Positions 1 through 13,000 of a stretch of DNA of 64,000 nt are shown here, piece after piece. Numbering within the stretch: the stretch's first letter is position 1; the number at the start of each line of letters is the position of its first letter. The DNA lies in NCBI GenBank assembly GCA_033675265.1, contig JAUJYZ010001118.1, positions 553,501 to 617,500 of the forward strand, in the 5' to 3' direction. The DNA comes from Actinostola sp. cb2023. Lineage: Eukaryota; Cnidaria; Anthozoa; Actiniaria; Actinostolidae. The notes beneath the pieces are model-generated. The model was given only the letters and a program-made list of their open reading frames with translations. It was not told the DNA's origin and searched no databases. Both the position numbers and the translations under genes were made by a program.

Positions 1-861
1 AAATGCACATCCAGGGCCGTACATAACCCAAAATTCAAGGGGGGCAGCAGTACGTATTTAACAACAAAAAAATGATAAAAATAGTACAGTTCTCAGTACT
101 TTTTGGTATCTTTTTCGACTTACCAGGGAAACAACTCTGACATCACAATAATTTACATTTAAAAACTGTACAATCGTTTCCAAATTAAATACAAAGTCTA
201 CAAAGGGCGTATATTGTGGACGGGACTATAATTGTCAGAATTAGTCATCGATATTAACGACCTTTGCTCACATGGTACACGAAACTAAATTCAAAAGAAT
301 ATTCTGAAATATAGAAGAGAAAATATATGTAGAGAAACTGAGTTCTATGTCTTGTGAATAAACGTGTCTTGGGGACGTTCCATTGTCCTGGTCCATGGAA
401 CTTTTCACTTCTGGTTGGTGGCGGCAAAGAGAAAACCGGGAGGAAGGAAGCCGGGAAAAGAGATAGGAAACTTGTATTGTATTTAATTGCAAAACCGTCT
501 CAGCTTAAAATAGTCTTTTATCTTTTCCACTATCAAGTTAAATACGTCGACAACTACTAATTCTTGGTGTTAGTTTGGTGTATTATTATCATTTCCCTTG
601 TAAGTAAACACTGCATGTAACAGGCGTCATGGTATATTCTGAATGAGGAGAGATTGAATAATATGGGCTTTAATGAGCGGAATAATCAGTTTTAACTTCT
701 AGTCGCACAGTAACTGCGCGAAAGGGATTCTCAGCTTGATGTCCGCATGGAGATATCGGTTGATGCTTTTAATATTGAGTATGAATGTCAAATAACAGAT
801 GTTAACCTACGGTCCAGTAGAGAGATCTTTCTAGACATGCGTCTTTAGCTGAGAAATCTTT

Positions 862-991
862 CTCTCGTTCATTCGGCCATTCCAAAGTAAAACCATGAAA
901 TTGGACTCGTTCATTCGGCCATTCCAAAGTAAAACCATGAAATCTTTCTCTCGTTCATTCGGCCATTCCAAAGTAAAACCATGAAATTGGA
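862..991 (+). repeat. Short tandem repeat, three copies of about 40-50 bp
   Basis: The block beginning CTCGTTCATTCGGCCATTCC and running through AAAGTAAAACCATGAAA occurs three times in direct orientation. The spacers between copies are short and differ slightly. It is non-coding as far as can be seen. Confidence 0.85.
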
Positions 992-1913
992 AAACCATTA
1001 AAATGATAATGATCTGCTTTAGTCATTACGATCACACGCAGCCTATTTCCGCAACGTTATGGAAGAGAATGCAAATGTTCGCAACTGCTCACAATGGAGT
1101 CATTCAAAACAGCGGTTCGGTTTTTCCGGAAATGATATGTTGGTGGTGGGATAACTGAATTTCGATGGCATTATTTTATATTACTCTGCACTTTTCAACC
1201 GCGTTCATTGAAAGAAATAAACTCAGTACAAAAACGAGTTTGCGAAGATTCCGCGCGATGTGATCCTTTCCCAACTGTAATGATCCAACTTTCCATAATT
1301 ATACTGATTTTGTTGTTGCTGTATCATTATGACCCATGTGGGGCTAAAGTTCATCGAAACGGCATATAAAAGATTAACAGACAAAAATCGTACATGTTGG
1401 TCAAATTCGAATTACCTTGTTTAATACAGAAGAAATCTTTCGATTGCTCTTTCGATTGAATGGGAAAATGCCACAATGAGAGTCAACTTTGAAAAACATC
1501 CCAAACAGCCACATTCTATAAAATCCTGGCAAATTATTATCAGATACATTTTACCTGTAAGTGGCGAACTTCACGAGGGTTAGTATCCCCCTAGTAACCC
1601 AGTATCAGATATTTGGAGTTTACTTACCATTTGGCCTTTCAATGTGATGTTCAGCTTCTTTGCTTGCTGCCATTATCACGCTAAATCTGTATAGGATTCC
1701 ACAGTCGTTCACGTAAATATTACAACTGATTACAATACAATTTCTCTTGGAATTCGCTTGTGGCTTGTATGGAAACAGTAAACGGCGATATTCGAACTTT
1801 TATCCAGCATATTTTATATGAAAACCGGCATAAGAATATTACATCAAAATGAAGCCGTACAGTACTAGCATTTCTCGCACATCAGTCCTCGCGGAGTATA
1901 TTGGAAATACTGC

Positions 1914-2471
1914 ATGCGAGACTCTGCTTATCCACTGACGGTGCCAGTCATTGGAGTTGTTGTCAACAATAAACTCGATAGATCAGCTTTTATACTAATG
2001 ACAATCAATGTAGAACGAGCTTACCACCGACTGACTGAAAGAGACAAATACGGCAAGGAGTACGTGATGACGGCGGGAAACCGCTGGTCAGTACGTTTCA
2101 GGTGGTATAAGCTGATGTGCGAAGACAAATTGACGAATTTCCTGTCGTTCAGTAATTATAATTTTCGGGTTGTTTTCAAACGTTCTGTTTTGGAAGTTGG
2201 CCCGGCAATGTCGTTCAATAGAGTTGATAAGTCGGACATTTCAGGATGTTGCTATGGTTCGCTGGTATCGTGTGTTGTTTACATCTATAATCTATTCATT
2301 GTTATACTTCTGATGTACGGTCACGTACCGCCGATTTCTACTGTGTCTCAGACTGTGTCTACTGTGATAGTTATTTTCCCATTGTATCATGCCATCTGTA
2401 TGCGGTATAAACAACGTTATTTTTTTCCTATTCTTGTTCACTTGTTTCTCGTTAATTTTCCCATTTATTGA
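1914..2471 (+). CDS. Unassigned 185-codon open reading frame
   Basis: An ATG-started frame runs 185 codons to a TGA/TAA-rich region, longer than most chance frames in this DNA. The predicted protein has a basic N-terminal half and a hydrophobic stretch in its C-terminal third (residues about 118-136 and 150-185), which could be one or two membrane segments. I recognise no family, motif or signal peptide. No splice sites or polyadenylation signal point to a gene here. It may be a chance ORF, an exon of an unrecognised gene or a lineage-specific gene. Confidence 0.12.
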   Translation: MRDSAYPLTVPVIGVVVNNKLDRSAFILMTINVERAYHRLTERDKYGKEYVMTAGNRWSVRFRWYKLMCEDKLTNFLSFSNYNFRVVFKRSVLEVGPAMSFNRVDKSDISGCCYGSLVSCVVYIYNLFIVILLMYGHVPPISTVSQTVSTVIVIFPLYHAICMRYKQRYFFPILVHLFLVNFPIY

Positions 2472-2860
2472 ACGCTATAAGTTGAACTGGTGCTCAAATA
2501 TTTGCCAAGAGATCCGATCAATATGGTTTTCTGTCCGAAGGCTGTTCAAATGGTAATGAGTGTTAAATATTAACATAATTATAGAAGTTAATTATTGCAT
2601 GTGAAATTGTTTTTAGTTTCAGTGTCTTGAAAAAGAAAAACATGTTTGTTGACGTCGAACCTGGTCACATAAAAATAACCAAAAAAAGTTATAAATCACC
2701 TTCATAAAAGTGAAGCAAACACGAATTAGAGAATGAATGAGAAGGAAAGTAACGCATTAAACGCTATAATATATTGAGATCTATCTCAGTAACATAAATA
2801 GACATGTAGAATTAGTTCTCGGGTTGGTGTTTAAAAAAACACGAGTAATAAGTAATAATA

Positions 2861-3030
2861 TTCATGAAATCTGATTGGCTAAAAGCAGTGCAGTTGAAAG
2901 TACAAATTACTTTTTTTCATGAATATTACTGTATTTTAAATTGGTAATGAACGATTTCTCAATTTGGAATAATTTGCACTCGTGTGTTTTTCAAAGAGCT
3001 CAAATTGCACTCGGCGCCCCGGGCTCGTGC
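2861..3030 (+). repeat. Dispersed repeat family, copy A
   Basis: This copy contains the segments TGATTGGCT(A)AAAGCAGTG..., TTTTTTTCATGAATATTA and TTTGCACTCGTGTGTTTTTC. The same segments in the same order recur at 15843-15962 (copy B, truncated), and the terminal parts recur at 18390-18715 (copy C, with both ends as inverted repeats). The copies are imperfect, as expected of an interspersed non-autonomous element. Confidence 0.7.
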
Positions 3031-6000
3031 AATATACTTGTGGGGTATTTTTGAGTATTTTTTTAAAATGTCTTGAAATGTAAAAATATTGCTCAATAAA
3101 CTGACATTCACCTTTCAGTTTACATTTATTTCGGGGTCTTTTGACGTTCCGGTGCATTTAGTGTCATTTATATTTTATCGATCTAAATGGCTATCGGAAT
3201 GATAGGTCTTCGGGTGAATTTTATTAGGAGATAAAGGCATTCGAGTGAGAGCTGGTCGCCACGGAGGTTTCCTGCCTTGTCCATTTTTCTTGCGGGGAGG
3301 GTTCAGAGGGCTAAAAATACCACTGAGTTTCAGAGATTATTATTTTCCCCTGTTCCGACTATCGGCACTCTTCATAGCAGGGGACATTGAAACCGAAAAT
3401 AAAACTCAGCGGGAATCAGTATTTACGCAAAAAAATACAAAATAAATCCCATTACATAATCCCATACATACACGTTACATAACAGTTAATTTATACTTTA
3501 CATTACTGAGAACAACATTAGATAGAGAGTAATCTCGACTAAATAAAGCCAGAAATAACGGCTTCTATTAAAACCATTTCATTACACTATATTACGATAG
3601 ATATGAATTATGATATTCACCGCACAAGCTTCGTGCACTCCCACCGCGGACTAAAAAAAATGTACACATTTTATCAGATAAATTAAATTTATTATTATTA
3701 TTATTTATTTTAGTGCGATAAATCGTTCAAGTATGTTACGATATAAATGTGACCATATACGTTGTCAAATTAGTTACCGAACTGAATTCAGTATTTTTTA
3801 TTTGAGACTAAATTCAGGAGACACCGCCCACTCCCTTGGGGTCCTGGAATACCTTCAGTTCTAGCCTGCGTAGCGGCGTACGGGAAAAGGGAAGGAGGGA
3901 GGGGAAGGGGGGAAGGGGAGGAGGAGGAGAGCAGGCTACTTCAGTTCCTATAAATACCACTATGAAGGGATTTACGAGGTGTTATACTTGCAAATTGTTT
4001 CTAGCCACGTGATATACCATGGATTACTGGATTAGCCAGGTCTTATCGATCCAATTTACTCCTTTTAAAGTACCTAACTTAAAAAACAGACAAAGATGGC
4101 CAGCAAACAACGGGAGGTGTCGAGCTACCATCAACGCGACAGAATAGTGGGAAAGGAAGAAATGCTTTGCTTTGCCGTACCGGCCCATTCACTTGCTCCC
4201 ATTCCGGGGGGGGAGGGGCACTCCCATATATATGCTATATAGGTATGTGCCCCCAAATAGATTATGGTTTTTGAACCTCCAGATCCTTAAATTGGGTACC
4301 ATATTTTGCTTTTTCACCATAAAATAAAATATTCAATCTTTAATTTGGATACACTTTTTTTATATAGACTAAAAAATCCGCTTAGCGTAACAACCAGCGT
4401 ATGCACTTCTGATATTAGCGATTTCCAAAGGAATAGTATTAACTTTTTCCTTAAATTGGGTCTATATTTCAGTGACAAATCCTTGGAAAGGGTATGAATT
4501 TTCCAATTCTTCATCCTTAAATAGTTAAATACACAAGTAGCGTGCATTGAGTCTTCTTATAAATAACTCAGTGAAAAACAACTGTACTGACTTATGCAAA
4601 TTACTACAGTTCAGTTGGTGTAATGTTAATTTGTATGCAAGTCACGTAGTGAAACTTTTCATGGTTTCAAAGTCCTACTGCAACTGAATCTAAATATGGA
4701 TCACACAAGATTAACTAAGATTGTAGAAAATGTGTGATTTTTACCTACAAAAATGTGTATATTGACTACCTTTTTAAAAGTGTTTCAATTCTTATACAAA
4801 TTTTGTAAATTTGGTTTTAATTACATTATAAATAGCGCAATTTGGTGACAAAGATCAGGACTACTGATTAATTTAATATTACAGAATTGAAATACTAAGA
4901 ACCCTCGCAACTTAGGCAAATTCGAGCAAACCAAGCTAAAATCCACGTGAATATTTCCCTAAATTTACTCTATAGTTTTAAAAAAATAACGCGGCTTTCC
5001 ACGCACCGATAGAACCTCATTGCTACATGTATCATACTAACTACACAGATGACTTACATTCCTCCCTTGACCGGTCCTCATTCCGGGGTTCTCAGTCTTT
5101 GCATTAGGTAAAACAACACTCCTTAATGCTCGCCGTTATTTTATACTCACCGTGTTTTGTGCTGTATGAGGGCTGCGGAGTGCATGGACTGTCTTGTACC
5201 CTTCGGTCACTCGTCTTCTCCATCGCGATCACTTCAACATTCAATTTGTTCATTGACTCGTAGTAAAAGCAATCCAGCTCGTTCGCTTAGCAGGACAGCA
5301 GGTTCCTTACAGCTGATGTATGTTGTCTTATTTTACAAAGCAAATTTACCCCCAACTCAGGCTGGATCAGTCCTTCCCAACATAATCTGTCAAAATGTCA
5401 AGGGGGTAACACGACTGCTCCACGGGCCTGCACTCTGCTGTGGTTTTATAAACAAATTTTAGATTTAAAACTTCCAGCCCGCAGATAATTAGGTTTGTTT
5501 TGGTAAATAAAAATGGTATCAAATAAAGAAATATTTTTGGAATCCTTATAAAAATGAATCGATCTGTAGAAACACGTGTGCATACTCACGTCTGTAGTAG
5601 GTCATGGGTTTGTTATCGCTTGCGGCGAAGAATACTCTTTACAAATCTTCGTTGCCAGCTAATAAGGGGGGGGGGGGGGGAGATGAGAGAGAGGGGGGAG
5701 TGGTTGGAAAGGAAGAGATAGACTCCTAAGGTTTTTTATTACCCGCGGTCGCTAGAGCCAATTACAATTAGTAGGATTTTAATAGGATTGCTACAATTAG
5801 TAGGACTTTATTTCTAACGGTGAAGAAGAACAAGGAGCTGAGGAAGATAGAAAAGACATAATGCCCGTCTTTGAATATGTTCCAAATTGGTGCTTTCCTT
5901 ATTCAGACGGCAAGGTGTTTTTGTCGGTCGTTGAACACTAAGCCTACTGATTGCAAATGCGGTGCCACGAAAAAAAACGCACGATTCTCAAACAATTTGA

Positions 6001-7570
6001 AAGAACGGCGAAACGTCTTGCAACTAGTTTATAAATGATTTCCTAGGAATTCCTAAAACCTTCCCTTTCCGTCTGTTACCCGCAAATTCATACTGAGTGT
6101 TCACTTGTATGCTGAAAAACACAGCGTTCTTCTTTTTTTTTTTTTTTTCCCCAAAGATCTTTAAAGTAATGCAAAGGAGAGATATGGGACGATATGTACT
6201 CAACATTATCCGGCTTTGCGAAGTTTCTTGTGGACCGGACAACTACAAGTAACTTTCTACCCCGAGGGGATGCATGCGACTAGCCAGGGATCATCTTGTT
6301 AAAATTTGCACTCAGTCCTCGACGGCAGAGAGATGAATTTCGGTAAAGCATCAAGTACATCAGTTGGAGGACAGTTGCTATCGGGGTGAATGTGGAATGA
6401 AAGAAACTGTTGAAAGCCTCGGCTTGTGGAGTGCTGACTGATCGACTTGCATTCAACACGCTCTAGTTCAAAAACTAAGCTTTTTATCCCCAACAGTGTA
6501 CAACAGTGTACAATTTAATAATCATAGAATCGTATGAGATAGGATTTGTTAAGAAAAAACTTAGTCTCGTTACAGTGTTCCTTTAAAATTGAATTTCACA
6601 TAAAAGTTCCTGGAGATTCACTGAGGACCGAACATTTCCCCCTGTTATACTATTAATTCTTCTGGTGTTATTTTCCCGCCAACTATAGCTACTCATCAAT
6701 GATACAAGCTCCTGTAACTCAGTTATTGTACAAAGGGATTTAAAAAAACATCACTGAGTTATGGCTCAGTCAATAGGCCCTTTGCAGGATTACGATCACG
6801 TGGTTGTACTGACTGGCAAAAAAATCTGACTTTATTTATTTGAAGAATCTTACATGATATCAGTAGTGACAGTAAAGAAATCTGTTTGAAATGCTATTTT
6901 TCAACCTCCAGTTGATTGTCGATCTTTCTCAATCAACGTCTCAGTCAAAGTTTGCTTGCCAGTCAGCAGAGCCGTTCCCATGGGATCTTCGGCTCAGTTC
7001 ATTCGTTATTCAAGCGATATATTGGCATGTGACTGTAAACTGCAAAGGGCCTATTCCAGCGGTTACCATGCCCCCGGGCTTTTGTTGGGCATTTGACTTT
7101 TTTTCAGATCGAGCGTTGCAAATGCCCCACGGTGGGGTCAGCTCATAAGTACAAAATCCCCAAAGTGAGGGGACAATCAAAATCACATTTTCTCCCAAAC
7201 CGGTTTTGGGCAACTGGCTAATGAAGGTGTTCCAACCACATTTTAACACCTGTAGTTATATTACAGTACAAATATAAACACAATGTTGTCTCAAAGTATA
7301 AAATATGTGGGCGGTGGCGACTCTGTTGTCGTTACCTGACGTTTCGAATTATTATTTGGAAATATTAAATGAAACAAGCAGAGATTGTTTTAAGAACTAG
7401 TACAAAATTCCTACATTTCAGTAAATGACAAATGCCCTACCCCCGGGGCAGCTTTTCCTCAGCAAATGCCCCACCGTTGGAATTGAGAGTGGGAGTGGGG
7501 GGGAGGGGGTGGTATTGACCGGTGAGCTCTGATTTATACACGAAGACTGACTAAAAAACTATTACAGACA

Positions 7571-7892
7571 CTTGGGGTGCTTTCCATTTGTTCGAAAAAC
7601 CGGTAATTTCGGTTGGGAATTAAATGGTATGGTTAATTTTCCGGACATTATTCCAACCGAAACGTCGGGGCAAGCTTTCGAGGTTGTCCACTATTCCGGT
7701 TGGAACGAACCAACTGGAAATTTCTGAACCATTTGATGGAATCTCGTGGAATCTCTCGGTTCAGTTCTCTCAGGGATCAAAGCATTAATGATAAGCTCTC
7801 ATTCCATCTGGTTTGCTACGTGAGTGGAAAAGTTCTTACCATTATGCATCGGTCACCCCAACCGAATTTTTTGAACAAATGGAAAGCACCCC
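7571..7892. mobile_element. MITE-like element with inverted ends GGGGTGCTTTCCATTTGTTC
   Basis: The left end GGGGTGCTTTCCATTTGTTC has its reverse complement at the right end (GAACAAATGGAAAGCACCCC, around 7873-7892). Further matches involving CCGGTTGG/CCAACCG-type sequence lie inside. The element is about 320 bp and has no transposase frame, so a non-autonomous DNA transposon derivative is the simplest reading. I did not resolve a target-site duplication. Confidence 0.65.
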
Positions 7893-9294
7893 AGATTTGG
7901 CGTCGGCGTCAAATTGACGATACTGAAAAAGTTGGTGCTTCACGTGCTGTCGGTGAAATATCAAGGATTTTTGTATTTTGAATATGACAAGCGTACGTGA
8001 CAATTATATGCTAAGTGTAGACATTATTCAAGCCTTTGTTCTGACAAGACTAAGATCCTCTCTATACACGACTACATTTCTATCTTGGAAAGCATCTTAT
8101 TTCAAAATTGTTTCGTTTACATTGTACATTGAAACGATATCGTTTTCACCGCAAACGAACCTTTCAAAAAACATTATCGGTTTTATTCGAGAGATGTTTG
8201 GTTTCTTCCGTGTGCTGACTGGACAGTGGCAAATGCGCACTAAGTTTGTTCATTTTCAGACGGATAAGCAGCGAATTACTTCATATCTTAATCAGCAATG
8301 ATAAGTCTGAAGTTGGACCTTGTCAGCGGCCTAAATCCAATCCTGATCATCTTCTATACGTCGGGCCAGATTGAAAAAAAACAATGATTTTATCTTTATT
8401 TAAATTGACAGTCCTCATTACTCATTAAAGGCCTATAGACCGAATGCAATAATGGCGGAGTGAATTTGCATGAGTTTAGGAAATGTAATACCATTTTTTG
8501 CAAGACCATATATAGTCTAGTAATACACCAAAAGCCCATCAATTTAAATGAAACCATCGTAAAGTTATAACCATTTGAATTCTAGCAATTGCATGGAAAC
8601 GAGGCTAGTCAGTCTAAAACTCAATTTCCCATACAAACTGCTTTGTGATTTCAATTCGCTATAACTTTTTGTTGTCACACGAAATTTACCACATTTCACA
8701 TGAAGAACTGAAAAGCTCGGCAAATATTAAAGATTGTAGCTAAACAACAAAAGAATAACAGTAATGATAATAATAGTTCAGTTATTTATTCACGTAAAGC
8801 ACAAAAGAGCTTACAATAAAACTCGTTAAAAAAATCTAAAATCAACAAAAACAAAACATACTACAAACGACTTTGATATGTCTTTCCTGAAACCGCCATA
8901 CTTTAATTTGTCATTCAAGGTTACTCCTCAGTCTAACGAATCCCATTCTATCTTTCACTGCAGCTGTAGACTGATTCATCAACTAATTGTACATATTCTA
9001 GTCACGTCCTAAAGACAATGAAAGCCAAATCGTGTGAAGAAGTCACGTAGTGCCGAAACTGAAAATGGCTTATTAGCCAATCCTGGATATGATAAATGTC
9101 TTGTTATGGCGCTCCGTTACTGATTCGTGTTTTTGTTCTTCACTTGATGAGTGAATGTAGTTCTTCCAGCCTTAATTATTTTTTCCAGCTTAATCTTTTT
9201 CAGTTAGATTCTATAAATTATTGTCAAGATAACTGTAATTCAGCCTTATGACTGCAAGATTTTATCTTAATAAATTATAATCCTGCATTATACC

Positions 9295-9755
9295 GCTATT
9301 TCAAAAAAGGTTGGTGAGCGGTTTTGTTGCATCTAGCATCCCAAGCCCGAAATGCACTATGGGCGATGTGAATGGACTCAGAGAAAGGTCACAACAATGT
9401 GGACTCTGGGAATTTTCCCAAACTTTGTCTTCGCAATATGGAGCCAGCATATTTTCTTCTGTATGTGCATGCTGGCATTATTTACATATGATCCACAATA
9501 CATTTCGGGCTTGGTATGCAAGATGCTACCCTGCGAGCAGAGGTTCCGTTTTCGTCTTTCTATGTTCACTGAGTCTTTTACTTTTGCTGAACGACTTTTT
9601 GTTTTGACTTTTACCTTGCTGTTCTTGTAGTTACAGCAAGGTAAAATGCCCGGCGTTCAGCAAAAGACTCAGTGAAAATAGAGAGACGAAAAGGAACCTC
9701 TGCACGCAGGGTAGCAAGATGCAACAAAACCTTCACCAACCTTTTTTGAAATAGC
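9295..9755. mobile_element. Foldback element upstream of the FBXL18-like gene
   Basis: The left end GCTATTTCAAAAAAGGTTGG reappears inverted at 9736-9755. The interior also folds back: the segment around 9537-9640 (AGAGGTTCCGTTTTCGTC, GACTTTTACCTTGCTG) is complemented by 9640-9710 (CAGCAAGGTAAAA, GACGAAAAGGAACCTCTGC). The element ends about 245 bp before the F-box start codon, so it may overlap the promoter. No transposase is encoded. Confidence 0.75.
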
Positions 9756-10000
9756 TGTATACTTCTCTGTGGTCTTTCCTTTCTTTCGCTTTTCTGACTT
9801 TTCTCTTTTTATCCAGTCTGGGCTTCCTGTGTTACAATATTGATCGAATTCCTACCACAGGTAACCCAACGCTAGATAATGGTACACGCAAGGCATTATG
9901 GGTACAATATTCTTGGACCCAGAATTCCTTTCGGCATTGTACCATTACAGTCCCTTGGCCAGGTAGCGAGCGGGGGACTGTGGAAGAGTCTACGCTGGTA

Positions 10001-13000
10001 ATGGAAATAATTGCGACTGAGATTCTTGTTCAAATCTTTGATTTCTTGTCCGCACCAGACAAGATACGTTTGTCTTGTGTTTGTAGTCGTCTTAGGAATG
10101 TCTTCATATCTACACCATATATTCATAGGTAAGCTTATGTAAGCTTATATATATATATACTGTAGTATTATTTATAGTTTATGAACTACAGGCCGCCATC
10201 TTGAAAAATCTCCTACTTTTTTATACATATAATTTACGTGTAATAAATATTTATAGTTTGACCATTTGTGTAAGGTCATCATTAAAGTGTGTTTATGTAG
10301 AATGCAGAGTTTTACCTGTTTTTAATTTGCATTCAATAAAGAATCGAACTGACAGTGGACCACTTGGGGTCTGGGGACGGTCAAATGATAACCCTATATT
10401 AATATCACATTACTTATATAAGTACATGTGTCTATGATCAAAATATTAATTAATGGATAAAGTATTATTAAAAGCTATGGTCATTTCCAATAGTCATGCC
10501 AGTCCATGCAAATTGTGCATTGTGTCCTTTAGTTGTTGTAGTTTATGATTTAAAAAAGCCTAATGGTAGGTAATAATAATTATTATATAGCAACTATGCA
10601 CACTCTTATTGGTCAATTAGCAGGCCGTAACTTCCCGTACGGCCCACTGAAAACAGAAATGTAAGGAAAAGCTATATAATAAATATCTTATTAACCTTGC
10701 TTGCTCAATCCGTACGGGAAGTTATGGATCCTCATTTCCCCCCACTTTTTATGGCCCGCACGCAACGCACTTGGGCCATAAGGCCGTGTGAAAAACTCGG
10801 TCCATAACTTCCCGTACGGGCCTCGCGCTCGGTTATAAGAGGTATTAATTAATAATAACTTTATTTAAGTGGGTTGGTATGTTGAAATGGGACATGCAAC
10901 ACTAACACAGTGTTTATGTATAGTCTCAAGCAAGTACTTTACATTTGCAGGAATACTTCATTCAAACACTGTTGGCACATTCGTGATGAACGACTCATAT
11001 ACATGTACATTGACAAGAATAGGAATTCCATTCGCCACTTAGATTTGCAAGGTTGTTATTGGCTCAAGCAGTCAGACTTAGTGAAATGTCTGAAGAAATG
11101 CTCCAATCTTATTTCTCTGGATGTCAGAGGATGTAATGTATCAATACGTAACATGTTGCTATTGACTGAGAATCTTACAAAGCTTCAACACTTGGGCTGG
11201 AGTTCAATGGATCATATCAATAAACCAACACAACATTTACTTCATAACCTATGTTTTCAAAAACTGTCATCATTAAATATTGAAGTGAGAGGAGACCTGC
11301 GTACATGCATGTACTTAGACTCTGTTTACATGAACTTGGAGGTGAAAACTCTGAATATGAAGATCCTTGATCAAACATTAAGTTACACGTATAATCACCT
11401 TGCATTCCAAGTAAAATCTATTTCCTCATCCAAAAATGCTGACAATGTCCAAAAACGTCCATGTCTACTTCATGACTGTACAAGTCTTGTACTGTCAGGT
11501 CATTATTTGGGGGATTTTGTAGATTTGAACTCTTTGAATTGTTGCAATGGTAATCTCGAACTTAAGAACCTTGGAATTTCACATTTTATTATCAGGAATG
11601 CTATAAACTTTGAAGTCATAGAAACATTGCTGAGTTGTCCAACCCTGGAATACATGACTCTTTCACATATAACAACCTATCCACCTATGGAAACAATGAA
11701 GTTACTGTCATCAATCTCAAAGTCATTGTCTGGAGACCATTAATTTACAGTCGTGTATTGTTGATAAGGTAAGTGTCAGCCTCGTGCAGTGCAGGCCGAG
11801 GCCAGTAAATATCTTTTTTTCCTTTATGAATAAAGTATTATATTATTTTCTTCAACTCTTACCGGTACTCGTGATTACTCAAAATGTCCAAGCAAATACA
11901 CACACAACAAACAATAAAAATAATGTTGTTGATGAGTAGTCCAGTATCCTGGTCTCTGTGGTAAAATATAGAAAATTCCGCCCGCTTCAACAACCAATTA
12001 GAGCACACAATTTCTTAGGATACTGGACTGGAAACAAATAAGTTACATTATCATTCACATTATTTTCTCCAGGATTTTCATTGGTCGAGAGACGATTACT
12101 TCACTGCAGATAACTTCCTACAAATTAAGTGTTTTCGTTCTCCTAGACAATGGCAGCTCGATTTTTTCCAGAGTTGTTGCTTAGGTGGGAGAAAATAACG
12201 TGTATGATAAAACAATTATTGAACTCGGTTTTTGCAAAATATTGTGATTTTGTCAGTGTCTCGCAGATAAATATAATCTACCTGGCACTGACAAATCACA
12301 ATATTTTGCTCAACCTCGTCCAATAATGAGGGTTTATCACGTAATTTCAAAACATGAAAATGATTATCATAGCTGGAAAGAGCTCGTTGAAATTAGTAAA
12401 AATGTGAAGTTTGGAAAAGATCGCTTCACAAATTGCGAAGATAGGAATTTTCAAAAGTCGAAATTTTGAATGAAAACCTTTGTTGGAGGCAAAGCCGTAA
12501 TTTCCAAAGGTTTTCATATAAAATTTCGATTTTTGAAAATTCATATCTTCGCAATTTGTGAAGCGATCTTTTCCAAACTTCACTTTACCTATTTCAACGA
12601 GCTCTTTCCAGCTTTGATAATCATTTTTTGTCCTATGAGTTTTGAAATTACATGATAAACCCTCATTGCTAAATATTTAAAGGGCAATCTAGTCTACATC
12701 TACAGTCAAACGATTAGTCTAGTCAAATGATTCCATAAAGTTTTACACAAATATTAAACATGACAGATATTTTACCTTTTAGCTGGATGTTTTGGAGGTT
12801 CTAGTGGAAATGTGCCATAAGCTAAAACATCTCAACCTATTGGATATACATGGGAGCAGCACTAAGAGTCGGCCTTGTGAAACCATCAAAATCCTTTCAA
12901 AATGCAAAACTCTACAATCACTTGCTATAAATGCATGTTGTATCAGAACACACTTTGAGGACTGTGAGCAACTGCTAGGTATGTATAAACTTAGTAAACC

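Larger units (their letters stand above)
1..9294. other. Left intergenic region, no recognised gene
   Basis: I see no exon with family similarity on either strand. The open frames here are short, overlap one another and resemble chance ORFs in AT-rich DNA. The region contains a triplicated 50-bp repeat near 862-991, dispersed repeat copies and foldback elements (listed separately), a purine-rich GGGAAGG-type stretch at about 3880-3935 next to the motif GCCTGCGTAGC, and poly-G tracts near 4207 and 5668. The promoter of the FBXL18-like gene presumably lies at its right end, but no clear core promoter motif is visible. Confidence 0.6.

Noticed and set aside
9311..9630. Overlapping frames of about 95 codons before the FBXL18-like gene
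   Set aside because: They lie inside a foldback element (9295-9755) and read its arms.
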